NCBI GenBank assembly: GCA_951802425.1
Contig: OX637799.1
Span: 868,001 to 932,000 of the forward strand
Length of the DNA: 64,000 nucleotides
From: Clavaria fumosa
Taxonomy: Eukaryota; Basidiomycota; Agaricomycetes; Agaricales; Clavariaceae
Direction of reading: 5' to 3'
The notes beneath the pieces were generated by a model that worked only from the letters and a program-made list of their open reading frames with translations, made no database searches and was not told the origin of the DNA. Shown here in pieces: positions 34,058 to 44,829 of the stretch. A program made the translations under genes and the position numbers. Position 1 is the stretch's first letter, and the number at the start of each line of letters is the position of its first letter.

Positions 34058-35714
34058 CTAGGCGAAGTACATAAGGTCATTCTTCTTCTTGCTCTGAACT
34101 GAATGTGGGCCAGCATCAGAACCCAGCTCGGAGAAGAAAGATAGCAACAACCAACCTTCAGCGATGCCGCTCAAGAAATGCTCGTGCCCCAACTTGGTCG
34201 CTCCATCTCTCAACGCAATCATGCCCGCCTCGACGCAAACCGCCCTAAGCTGCGCCCCGTTGAACTCGTCCGTGCTGCGCGCCAGCTCCTCGAAATTGAC
34301 ATCCGAAGAGGTTGCCATCTTGCGCGAGTGGATCTGCAAAATCCTCGCCCGCGCCGTCTCATTGGGCAGCGGAAACTCGATCTTGCGGTCCAGACGCCCA
34401 GAGCGGAGGAGTGCGGGGTCTAGAATGTCGATCCTGTTTGTGGCAGCGATAACCTAAGCAAAAATAAAAATTGTCAGAGTTACATGAGAGGTGTTGTTGC
34501 AGGGAAGGGGAAGATACCTTGATGCGCTCGTCGCTGCTGAATCCATCTAGCTGATTAAGAAGCTCCAACATAGTTCTCTGCACTTCGCGGTCACCGCTCT
34601 TTTCCGAATCGAAACGTTTAGTTCCAATAGCATCCAACTCGTCAATGAAGATGATCGCAGGGGCCTTCTCTTTCGCGAGTTCGAAGGCATCGCGGACCAA
34701 TTTAGCGCCGTCACCGATGAACATTTGGACTAATGAGGGACCAGCAAGTTTGAGATAGCACGCCTTTGTTTGTGCAGCACAAGCACGTGCGAGAAGCGTC
34801 TTCCCTGTGCCTGTTACCAGAGTCACATGAAGCAGACAGAACATGCAGTGAGGGTGGTTCATACCAGGGGGGCCGTACATTAGGCAGCCTTTAGGCGGCG
34901 TGATGCCCAAAGTCTTGAACTTGTCAGCTTGTTCCATCGGCAACACGATGGCTTCCACGAGTTCTTCTATTTGCTTCTCTAGACCGCCAATATCGGTATA
35001 GGTTTCCGTTGGACGTTCGTCTACTTCCATTGCCTTCACGCGTGAGTCATACTCCGCTGGGAGATTGTCGAGAACAAGATATGAATCCTTGTTGACGCCC
35101 ACAAGGTCGCCAGGCTTCAGTTTCTCGGGAGGGACTAGACCGATGAGGGGGAGGAAGACAGTTTGACGGGTGGATGTTTTAATGACGGCGCATTTTCCTT
35201 TACGCATAGAATCTAAGTCCTGGGAGGCGCCTTCCTGTTCAACTTCCGAGTCGACACTAAGGATCTGAATGATGTCGTGAGGGGGAGTTTGGCCACATGA
35301 GTAAAATTGGGGCGCGCCTCCACGACGTTGCCTACGAGGTATGGCAAGACCTTATTCTGCTTGATCCGCTCGCCGTTGTCACGAATCTTCTCCTTCATAA
35401 CGCTCTGTTCGTGCTGGAGACGAAGCGTCTCCGACCGCATAACCTGCGCGTAACATGGGACTCAGAAGCCGCGATTTCGAACGAGACAAAAAATAACATA
35501 CTTTGATATCATTCTCTATGAGCCGTATCCTGGTAAGGATGTCGTCGGTGAGCAATTCCCGAACTTCAGGGATGTCCTCCCAGGTCTCCGGTGGTGGGTC
35601 AGGTGTGGTGTCCATTGCTGCGTCATCACCTCGAGGCCTTGGCAGCGAAGTAAGCAAAGACTCTTCTGGTTTCGGGTCCGGGGGTGGGTTTCCAGACGGG
35701 GACGCGGAGGACAT
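34058..35714 (-). CDS. RPT5: 26S proteasome AAA-ATPase subunit Rpt5 (6A/PSMC3)
   Basis: One of six ATPases that unfold substrates at the base of the 19S particle. The start is the ATG at 35714 ([12 protein letters not shown]). Order: acidic N terminus, coiled coil ([22 protein letters not shown]), OB fold ([36 protein letters not shown]), Walker A GPPGTGKT (split by an intron), Walker [12 protein letters not shown], an arginine-finger region, a C-terminal helical domain and the HbYX-like end LMYFA, which docks in the 20S alpha ring. At least five introns; the one at 35265-35317 (53 nt) starts with GC, not GT. Head-to-head with EAF6, 112 bp apart. Confidence 0.92.
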
Positions 35715-35826
35715 GGCGATAAACGCGAATGCTTTGCGTAGAAGGCAACGCGCGTTCGAAGGGAAACAACTTAACAAGCGCAAGCACGTTACACAGCCAC
35801 GGCTGCGGCTCAGGTCTTCCACGCCT

Positions 35827-36491
35827 ATGCAGGAGCCAAACGCAGATGATAAAGGGCGCTACGAGGCACACAAGAAGGAGTTAGTCCAAGCTTTACTCAA
35901 GAAACGTGCAATAGACAAGCAATTAGTGCGACTTTTTTTCTTAAAATGTTTCGATTTCTGTGTATCTAACCACGCTCAGGCGCAAATTGAAGCCCAGATC
36001 TACGCTGATGAGGGGACATATTTGAGGGAAACGTTCGTTGGCAATATAATACAAGGCTTTGACGGGTATCTGAAGAACCAGACCACTGGGAGGAGAAGGC
36101 ACGAAATCAGTGAAGCTGACAGAATATTCTCAAAGAGCAGCCTGACATACCAAAAAGTCACCGAATTCATCTGCATTACGCTCCTTCTTTTCCTGACGAC
36201 CGTTTTTGCATCGCTCTGCAGTCCATCGACTTCGTTGGTGAGGCTGAGGAGTCAAGTGCGACCGCCGATGATGCCACGAAACCGTCAACCTCAGGCCTGA
36301 CCACCGTCATTGTACCCGCCGCAACAAAAAAGCAGGAGCAGAGCGCCGCTCAGACTAAGAGAGAGCGGGACAGAGAGTACCAGCGCAAAAAACGCGCCAA
36401 CAGCAGTCGACGCAGTGTAGGGAGCGATGAGGAAGTTGTTAGCACCTCACGACGACCCATGAAGAGGATGAGGATGGCGGAAGAGGATTGA
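35827..36491 (+). CDS. EAF6: chromatin modification protein Eaf6 (NuA4 subunit)
   Basis: Small subunit of the NuA4-type (and related) histone acetyltransferase complexes. Exons 35827-35925, 35980-36156 and 36222-36491 give 181 aa in frame (introns 54 and 65 nt). The family core is evident: YEAHKKELVQALLKKRAIDK, LAQIEAQIYADEGTYL, GNIIQGFDGYLKNQ, then RIFSKSSLTYQK. The C-terminal tail is basic (REYQRKKR, RRPMKRMRM) and longer than in yeast. The frame is open upstream of the ATG on the + strand, but that part is antisense to RPT5 exon 1 and is not taken as coding. Confidence 0.85.
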
Positions 36492-36839
36492 ATGGCTTCC
36501 TGGCTCTCTGAGCCCTGCTTTTGATGTACGCCATCTGTGGCAGCATAAATACAGTCCGTCAAATGTAGCATAAGAGAAACCGAACTAGGAAACATTACTA
36601 ATGACTGGAATCTGATCAGTGACTCATTTCAGTTGTTTCGTGCAAGGACATCTTGTAGAGTCTTGTATTAGCAGCAATAGAGTAGGTATTAGTCTGAATA
36701 GAGTAAGATCCCACCAGACCCTGGTAGCAGCATGTATGAATTGGTTCTCATTACCATTTTCCAGTGTTGTATGTATTCCTCTGATTTAGAACACCTAGAA
36801 TGATATATGGCCAATTGTAATCACAAGGTAGCCACTCTA

Positions 36840-37880
36840 CTTGTCCCATACATTAGCACCTCTGTTCACTGGCTGATTGCATGGTACATTGACTGCTCTA
36901 ATTGTCCCATACATTGGCATCTCTGATTGACTGGCTGGCTGCTTTCAGCAACAGCTGGGGATTCACGCAAGTGAGTTGAGACGTTAATCATATTGTAGTA
37001 ATGCAAGAGGTACAGACCTGGGGATTCACGTGAGTGAGTTGAGACGTGAATCCCCAACGAGTACATAGTACGTGTTATAAAGGAGGAGGGCGGCACCATA
37101 GACAGGGAAGCATCGCAGGATCCGCAAGGTGGGATCCGCGTTGCAGGAGTGTAAATGACAAACAGTAGCTACAAGAAATAGAAAAGGCGGGAGCCAAAAC
37201 GGCAGGCGTCAGAGAGGGTGTGAGCCGTACCAAGAAGGGGCGGGGGGCCTATTCGCACCCCCCCATGATACATTAAGTCTTCTAATTATGCCATGCATTG
37301 ACCCCTCTGATTCAATGGCTAATACATGGCCATCTCTAGTTGTATGATACATTGACCACTCTAGTCAAATAGCCAATATATTGACTGCTCTAATTGTCCC
37401 ATACATTGGCATCTCTGGTTGACTGACTCATTGTATGATACATTAAGTCTTCTAATCATACCATGCATTGACTCCTCTGATTCAATGGCTAATACATGAC
37501 CACCTCTAGTTGTATGATATATTGACCACTCTAGTCAAATAGCCAATATATTAACTGCTCTAATTGTCCCATACATGAACACCTCTGATTCACTGGCTGA
37601 TTGCATGATACATTGACTGCTCTAATTGTCCCATACATTGGCATCTCTGGTTGACTGACTCATTGTATGACACATTAAGTCTTCTAATCATACCATGCAT
37701 TGACTCTTCTGATTCAATGGCTAATAGATGGCCACCTCTAGTTGTATGATATATTGACCACTCTAGTATTTGACAAATAGCCAATATATTGACTGCTCTG
37801 ATTGTCCCATACATGAACACCTCTGATTCACTGGCTGATTGCATGATACATTGACTGCTCGAATTGTTCCATACATTGGC
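36840..37880. repeat. degenerate repeat array, higher-order period about 232 bp
   Basis: Blocks such as gctctaattgtcccatacat, atgatacattgactgctc and accactctagtcaaatagcc recur many times. The run from ttgactgctctaattgtccc at about 37381 repeats at about 37613, a 232-bp period. Lower-order units share attg/catac words. No CpG. Confidence 0.8.
36955..37265. other. CpG-containing island inside the AT-rich array
   Basis: Two copies of a 28-bp run starting ggggattcacg (near 36957 and 37020), the second with an inverted partner (acgtgaatcccc, 37045), form a possible hairpin. It is followed by TATA-like ttataaagg and about 180 bp of GC-rich, CpG-bearing DNA ending in a C run at 37258-37264. Its composition differs from both sides, suggesting a separate, younger insertion. 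Confidence 0.5.
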
Positions 37881-38870
37881 ACATTCAGCCAGTCAGCCAG
37901 AATAGGAATGCCAGTCAAACATTGGCAAACAAAATATGCTAAAAACAAAGACCACAACTTGAAATTGAGCAGCCCTTTGCCTGGTCCCTCAGGCACAGGT
38001 TACCAATCAGGCATAGCTGCTTTTGGTAAGCTGCTATGACCATGGGAAAATTTTTGTACAGCTTGCAAAATATGACTTTTTATACACCAAAAAATCAGCA
38101 GAAATCAGGGGATTCCAAATCTGGACACCCCACATTTGTATCTGCCTTGGTTCAGTGTCAATTTGCAAAATACACAGAAAATAATCATTTTCCCACAATT
38201 CTGCAGTACCCTAGCTTGAAAATTGATAGCTAGAAGATACACACACTACCTGTGGACATATGGGGAGGGTGTGGATTAGTTTAACAACCCACCCACCATC
38301 TCTGTCACCTCCCTGGAATCTGTTACTAGGAATTAGGGTGTTATTGGCCTGGGAGCATGGCTATTTGTTATATTGCAAATAGCCATGCTCCCAGGCCAAT
38401 AACACCCTAATTCCTAGTAACAGATTCCAGGGAGGTGACAGAGATGGTGGGTGGGTTGTTAAACTAATCCACACCCTCCCCATATGTCCACAGGTAGTGT
38501 GTGTATCTTCTAGCTATCAATTTTCAAGCTAGGGTACTGCAGAATTGTGGGAAAATGATTATTTTCTGTGTATTTTGCAAATTGACACTGAACCAAGGCA
38601 GATACAAATGTGGGGTGTCCAGATTTGGAATCCCCTGATTTCTGCTGATTTTTTGGTGTATAAAAAGTCATATTTTGCAAGCTGTACAAAAAATTTCCCA
38701 TGGTCATAGCAGCTTACCAAAAGCAGCTATGCCTGATTGGTAACCTGTGCCTGAGGGACCAGGCACAGGGCTGCTCAATTTCAATTTCAAGTTTTTGTTT
38801 TTGTTTTTAGCATATTTTGTTTGCCAATGTTTGACTGGCATTCCTATTCTGGCTGACTGGCTGAGTGTGC
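37879..38870. repeat. near-perfect 1-kb palindrome (foldback)
   Basis: Arms of about 490 bp (37879-38367 and 38376-38870) are reverse complements with few differences; the spacer is 8 bp (ttatattg, 38368-38375). The same 65-codon frame therefore appears on both strands (38036-38233 plus, 38510-38707 minus), differing at one residue; it is not taken as a gene. The main arm difference is a short insertion near 38790-38815 (repeated gtttttt units). Confidence 0.93.
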
Positions 38871-39080
38871 AGGGCAGGCCTGAAAAGGGACATGTATTGT
38901 AATATATTGCATGGCTATTGTCCACTTTGGGACAAGCACATCACAGCTGTCACAGCAGCTGTATTGTCATGTCTTGCAATACACTTACAGTCATCTCTTG
39001 CAATAGCTATTGATTGTAATTACAATACTCTATTGCAAGGAATTCATATCATTAACTGAAATAAGTGCACAATGGTTGAG

Positions 39081-39625
39081 AATCTTAATATATCAAATAT
39101 CAGAGCCTAACAATATATTGGAGATGATGATATGAGGGGTTTCAATATATCAAATATCAGAACCTAACAATATATTGGAGATAATATGAGAGGTTTCAAT
39201 ATATCAGATATCAGAACCTAACAATATATTGGAGATGATGATATGAGAGATTTCAATATATCAGATTTCAATATATTGGAGATGATATGAGGGGTTTCAA
39301 TATATCAAATATCAGAACCTAACAATATATTGGAGATGATGATATGAGAGATTTCAATATTTCAAATATCAGAACCCAACAATATATTGGAGATGATATG
39401 AGAGGTTTCAATATATCAGATATCAATATATTGGAGATGGTATGAGGGGTTTCAATATACCAGATTCAGAACCTAACAATATATTGGAGATGATGATATG
39501 AGAGATTTCAATATATCAAATATCAGAACCCAACAATATATTGGAGATGATATGAGAGGTTTCAATATATCAGATATCAGAACCTAACAATATATTGGGG
39601 ATGATATGAGAGATTTCCATATATT
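39081..39625. repeat. minisatellite, unit about 55-60 bp
   Basis: About nine copies of a unit built on aacaatatattggagatgat, atgagaggtttcaatatatc and agatatcagaacc, with deleted variants lacking the cagaacctaa part. No CpG. Lies at the right end of the nested insertion. Confidence 0.88.
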
Positions 39626-39715
39626 GATTTCCTCCCCTCTAATCAGACCAATCCATACAACATCCATAACTTCTGATAAGAGTGATTCAATACATAAAAA
39701 TACCTACATGGCCTG

Positions 39716-40040
39716 AAGATCCTTAGTTCTGGATGAAGCTATAAATTATATTCAATAGATACCTGAATAGAGTAAGACTACTCTATCAGTAAAGTAATGA
39801 AGAGGAAAACAGTAAGTCCTCACTCCTTAGTTCTGGATGAAGCTAAGGAGTGTGGGCAACCATAGTATGGCCTATATCACCTTATGGTAGCTATAGTAAT
39901 GTTGTGAAACATAAGTATGAGACATAAATAAAACAGTAAGTCATGAAACCTCTCCTGGAGTTCATACCCCTGTGTATCAGCCCTCTAGGCCTCTTGCTCT
40001 TCGTCTTAGCCATCTAGGCTTGTTATACATCTCCTTAACA
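39716..40040 (-). repeat. copia 3' LTR, main part (rest at 36666-36711)
   Basis: About 318 bp of the 3' LTR plus a 7-bp copy of aagatcc. The missing 46 bp lie 3 kb to the left at 36666-36711, with aagatcc at both broken ends (36705-36711 and 39716-39722). Confidence 0.88.
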
Positions 40041-40049
40041 CTCCCCCTT

Positions 40050-43000
40050 GAGCCTAATGGCCTCCCAATACACTAATCCCCAATAAACTGCATAGACCTT
40101 CAAATTTCAAGCAAGGGAGAGCCTTCATGAAGATATCAGCAATGTTCTCATGGGTCCCAACTTGAATAATCATTATATCTCAATCCTGTACCTTCTCCCG
40201 AATATAATGGTACTGGATATCAATGTGTTTGGTCCTTGGATGGAATACAGTGTTGTCCTTTGCAAGGGAGATAACCCCATTGTTGTCACAGAAGATTGGT
40301 GATGGAAATAGGATGGGAGTGATGATTTCAGTGATTAAGAGTCAAAGCCAGATTGCCTCCTTCACTGCATGTGTTCCAGTGATGTATTCTGCTTCAGTAG
40401 TTGATAGAGCAATGAGAGGTTGTCATTTGGATGACCAGGATATCACTCCTCCATGGAATCGAAAGGCATACCCTGAAATTGAGTGCCTATCCATCTGGGA
40501 TGCAAAATCTGAGTCAGTGAACCCTTCTAGCCCTTCGTCTGAGCTCCCCAATGTCAACCATGCATCCTTTACTCCCTTCATATACCTCATAACTCACTTC
40601 AATGCCTCCCAATGTGCTCGGCCTGGATTTGACATGAACTGGGCAAGGATTCGAATGATATACCCAATCTGGGGACCTGTTGCCTCATAGTAGTACATCA
40701 GCTTCCCCACACCATGAGCATAGGGGAATGTCATGACCCATACAGGATGGGAGAGTGACATTACATGTGCTATATAAGGACCAACTGGCATACTCAATCT
40801 GGATTGAGTATTGCGGTCTTTTGGCTGAGTGGTCTTAAGCACCAGTAGTTGGCCTGGTGTGGCTGTCCTCACAGGGACATTCTCCATGTCCTTGAAGTCT
40901 TCAGGCATTGATGTGCACCTAGAATCATCCCAGGTTCTGTGGGGATAGAGAAGGTGGTGGCATCATCAAGGTGGAATTCCTTGAGTACTGTGTCAATGTA
41001 AGCTTTCTGAGGCAATGAAATGATTCTGGCTGTCCTGTCTCACTTCACTTCGACCCCTAAGAGCCAATGAAGCTCCCCCAGGTCAGAAATCTCATATTGC
41101 TGTCACAGGTCATTCTTCAGCTTCTCAATTGTCCTGAGAGACTTTGCAGCAAGTATCATGTCATCAGTAGATACAGTCACAATGATAGGATTGTTTCCAT
41201 GCCTGTAGAAGACACTATGGTCTGTGTGGGATCGTAGGAGGTCGAGTTTGGTGAAAGTGTTGCATAATTTGATGTACCACTGTCATCCTGCTTGCTTGAT
41301 CCCATATAGTCCCTTTAACAATCTGCAAACCTTCCCCTCATCTCCTAGTTTCAAATAACCATGCAGTGGCTTGATATAGATTGTCTCATTCAGCCTGGCA
41401 TTCAGGTAAGCTCCCTTCACATCTATTTGATGTAATTCCCAGTCCTGTCAAGCTGCATGGCTTAGGACAAGCCTCTGGGATGACATCTTGATGCTTGGGG
41501 CAAATGTCTTGTAGTAATCAATTCCATACACTTGGGAATAGCCCTTCCCAATGAATCATGCCTTGTAGGATGAGATTTGACCCGAAGTGTCACATTTCCA
41601 TGTCAAGATGAAACCTGAATTGATGATATTGGCATCAGGGGGTGCATGGACCAGCTCCCATGTCTTCAACTGCTCTAATTGCTCAATTTCTGTCTTCATC
41701 GCCTGAGTCCACTGTTCAGACTCTCCTCCAGCAAGGGCTTCTTCAACTGTCTTTGGATCATCATTGCTACCCAAGGCAAGTGCGAATTCTGGTTCAGTCT
41801 CTGTCACCATATATGCTGACATACCAGAATTCATCCCTGCATAGTCTCCAGGGGCTTTCCTAGGTCTCAGGCCATGTCCTGTCCCAGGGACTATTGGGTT
41901 GAGGCCATCAGGTAGTCTGGTAGGTGTAGGCTGAGTATTGTTTGGAATAGTGGGTTCCTGAGGTTCATCTTCAGTGTGTCTCACCTTGCCAGGTGTGCTT
42001 GGGATGATATCTGCAGAGGGAATATCTGGAACTGTGGAAGGAGCAGTTGGAACAGTTGGAAAACTGGAATTGTGAGTCTCTGCTGCTCCCCCTCATTCCA
42101 AGTCACCTCCTGTTGCTCCCCCTTGTCCCAAGTCACTTCTGTGGTCATCAATTGAACTGGTTCAAACCTGACATTCCTTTAAACAGATACTCTTCACTTC
42201 TCTGGCCAATACACACAGAATCCCTTCCTCTCGGCATCATATCCAACAAACCTGAGCTTAACTGCCTTCGCTTCCCTGCTTCGATCCAGACCCATATATT
42301 GCAGCCCCACTCATGGAGGTTTGCTAGATTAGGCTTTCCAAAGCCCATTGCTTCAAATGGAGTCCTACCACCAAGGGCACAAGTAGGGGACCTGTTCTTC
42401 AGCCATATGGCATGGCGGACAGCTTCTACCCACAAGATTCAAGGTAATTCAGCTGCTATTAGCATAGCATGAGCATGTTTAAGAATAGTGTGGTTCAGGC
42501 ATTCAGAAATGCCATTCTGCTGAGGTGTATCATGGATGGTGATCATCCTCTTGGTTCCCTTTGCCTTCAGGTGAGTGTTAAATGGTCCATTGATGAATTC
42601 TCCACCTCCATCACAGTGAAACTCTTTCACAGACACCCCAAACTGCGTCTCCAGCCAGGCCTCGAAATTCTTGTATGCCTGGAAGGTCTGATCCTTTGTC
42701 TTTAGTGCTTCAACCTCGCTCCATGCCTTTGCCTCATCTGTAAACGTCACAAAATAGCTCTCCCCTGTTGTCCATCCTTTACCATCGTCTCCACAGCCTT
42801 TGATGAGATATGACCCATTTTCCTATGCAATTCATCAACAGACATCTTCACAGTTGCAATATTTGCAGTAGCACCAGCAGAAGAGGTCCCTGTGAGCTTG
42901 TACAACCTGTTTACTTCAGGGATCCTGGTGATGACTTGGTGAATAGGTGAGGTTGTTGAGATTTTGCACCATGGGCCTTCAAACTGAACTGTAAATCCAG

Positions 43001-43835
43001 CTTTAATGATGCGGCTCATCAAAATTAGAGTGAAGGCGACATCAGGAGCATATAGAACATCATGGAGGGTGACTTTGGTGATTTTTGAACTGTTGGGTAA
43101 CTCAATAGCAACATTTCCTATCCCAAGAGCTTGGAAGGTGTGTCCATCTGCTGCATTTATTGCCTGAGAGATTGTTCTGAAGGAACTAAACTTGTTCCTA
43201 TCTGCACAGAAGTGGCTGGAGGCTCCAGAGTCGATAATTGTGCCTTGTTGAATTGCTGGGACTGAGTATAGTGCAGTTGCTACATCTTCAAATGTTGATG
43301 TGCAGGTTACTGTGAATGCAAACCCTTTGTCTGAGGAGTCTGGGATTGAATCAGTGATGTTTGCTGATGGTCCCTGCCTAGAAGCCTTCGATCCTTTGTT
43401 CTGGTGAGGTCCCTGACCTTCAGCACCTCCTCCAGGTTGCCAACAGTCCTCCTTTGTATGTCCTATCTTATGGCAGTTCCAGCATTCAACATTTGACTTG
43501 GAAATTGATTTGGGCTTCCATTTCCCCTTCTGTCCTCTCTGAGGCTTCGAGAATAATGCACTGTCACCCTTGGCAGCTTGCTGACAAATGATGTGGTGTT
43601 CATACTCCTCAAGAAGGTATTGTTTGAGGTCATTGGAGTCTAGACTCATCTTGGTAGCCTTTGCCATGACCATGAGGGATGAAAGGAGTGGTTGAAATGA
43701 TTCTGGAAGTGATCCGACCATCATAGCAGTGAAATCTTCATCTTTAATTGCTGCTCCCATGCTTGCTAATCCCCCACGACACCTCCACATCTCAGAAAGG
43801 TGGGTTTTGATGTCCTCACCCTCTGAGCACTTCAT
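40050..43835 (-). pseudogene. copia gag 3' part and pol (PR-IN-RT-RH), decayed
   Basis: Reads in order: gag C terminus with zinc knuckle CWNCHKIGHTKEDC, protease IDSGASSHFC, pre-integrase HRKMGHIS, integrase FTDEAKAW..FHCDGGGEF..PQQNGISE, linker with GHGLRPRK, RT (TWKCDTSGQISSYKA, IDVKGAYLNARL, KGLYGIKQAG, IVTVSTDDMI), then RNase H remnants. In-frame TGAs lie at 42436-42438, 41556-41558, 41448-41450, 41283-41285, 41103-41105 and 41040-41042, each where Arg is expected. Near 42750 about 60-80 codons, including the HHCC finger and first catalytic Asp of integrase, are missing with a frameshift (KDGQQG directly followed by SYFVTFTDE). Confidence 0.85.
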
Positions 43836-43850
43836 TTCCTGAAGCTGTCG

Positions 43851-44276
43851 TCACATATCGACCTGATAGAGAAGAGTCTTCCCTTCACACTCATTGGCAA
43901 CAGCTTCCCACATGTCCTTTGCAGAGGTGAGTCGTCCTATGCTCTGAGCAAGGCTGAGGGAACTAGAATTGATGATGATATGATGAGCCAGGTACTCCTT
44001 CATGTCGAATTCCTCAATCTGTTTCTCCCTAGCTTTGATTTGGTCTTCTGTGGCAGGTGTCTTGCCATCTCCAGAAACCACTATGCCACCCACAACAGCA
44101 TATGGGTTTGGCCTATTCACCCTGCCTTTGACATGGCCCATCAGACCTTGGGATCCCATTGCAATCAAGATCTTGGTCTTGTAGTCAACCCAATTGGAGC
44201 CATCATTGGCTAACTTGGGAATAGAGATGGGATTTGAACTGGGGAGGGCAGAGTTGGTTAAGGTGCTGGGTCTCAT
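43851..44276 (-). pseudogene. copia gag, 5' part (truncated by TGA)
   Basis: Gag of the UBN2 type: LANDGSNWVDYKTKILIAMGS then the helical core (MKEYLAHHIIINSSSLSLAQSIGRLTSAKDMWEAVANECEG). The frame stops at TGA 43851-43853 and continues in the same frame (RQLQEMKCSEGEDIKTHLSEM), so a single CGA-to-TGA change would explain the break. Confidence 0.85.
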
Positions 44277-44280
44277 GATC

Positions 44281-44647
44281 TATTAGCAGCAATAGAGTAG
44301 GTATTAGTCTGAATAGAGTAAGATCCTTAGTTCTGGATGAAGCTATAAGTTATATTTAATAGATACCTGAATAGAGTAAGACTAGCAACTCTATCAGTAA
44401 AGTAATGAAGAGGAAAACAGTAAGTACTCACTCCTTAGTTCTGGACGAAGCTAAGGAGTGTGGGCAACTATAGTATGGCCTATATCACCTTATGGTAGCT
44501 ATAGTAATGTTGTGAAACATAAGTATGAGACATAAATAAACAGTAAGTCATGAAACCTCTCCTGGAGTTCATACCCCTGTGTATCAGCCCTCTAGGCCTC
44601 TTGCTCTTTGTCTTAGCCATCTAGGCTCGTTATACATCTCCTTAACA
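44281..44647 (-). repeat. copia 5' LTR (intact)
   Basis: 367 bp. Termini on the minus strand are TGTTAAGG...CTGCTAATA. It matches 36666-36711 (first 46 bp on the + strand) and 39723-40040 (the rest). Gag begins at once (ATG at 44276-44274), leaving no room for a conventional downstream primer site. Confidence 0.9.
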
Positions 44648-44829
44648 TCTTGTCTGTCAGTAAGTCTCAGTTAAATCATTCCACCCCTTCTATTGTTAAT
44701 GTTGATAGCAGGGCAAAGAAATGCAAGATGACCAAGACAGTCTTGCTTGATTTCGTCAAAAGGTGCTGTTTCGTTATCAGTGGGTGCTATGCTTGCATAT
44801 CCATTGCTATTAGCTGATCGCAGTATTGA

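Larger units (their letters stand above)
36712..39715. mobile_element. non-coding nested insertion (about 3 kb) in the copia 3' LTR
   Basis: Bounded by a 7-bp duplication of LTR sequence (aagatcc), which indicates transposition rather than rearrangement. Termini read caccagaccctgg... and ...tacatggcctg; the reverse complement of the right end, caggccatg, is weakly similar to cagaccctg. A 7-8 bp duplication and CAG-like ends would suit a hAT-like non-autonomous DNA transposon, but no transposase is present. It contains a 232-bp-period repeat block, a CpG-rich island, a 1-kb palindrome and a minisatellite. Confidence 0.6.
36666..44647 (-). mobile_element. Ty1/copia LTR retrotransposon with nested insertion in its 3' LTR
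   Basis: Ends are marked by a 5-bp target duplication tcttg (36661-36665 and 44648-44652). On the minus strand the 5' LTR is 44281-44647 (367 bp). The internal region 44280-40041 encodes gag, protease, integrase and RT/RNase H in copia order. The 3' LTR starts at 40040 after a polypurine tract (minus strand aagggggag) and resumes at 36711-36666, because a foreign segment of about 3 kb (36712-39715) splits it. Without the insert the element is about 5.0 kb. The LTR copies differ by small indels and a few substitutions, so insertion is not ancient, but coding is destroyed by CGA-to-TGA stops and a deletion. Confidence 0.88.

Noticed and set aside
35503..35826. N-terminal extension of EAF6 upstream of 35827
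   Set aside because: Open only because it is antisense to RPT5 exon 1; Eaf6 proteins start near the chosen ATG.
38036..38707. Identical 65-codon frames on both strands as a gene pair
   Set aside because: They are the two arms of the palindrome; no start context, introns or family support.
39081..39625. CRISPR array
   Set aside because: Repeats have no unique spacers of constant length, and the organism is a fungus; it is a minisatellite.
40050..44276. UGA read as Arg (recoded stop codon) in the copia element
   Set aside because: Host genes and the intact gypsy element use TGA as a normal stop; CpG decay explains the pattern more simply.
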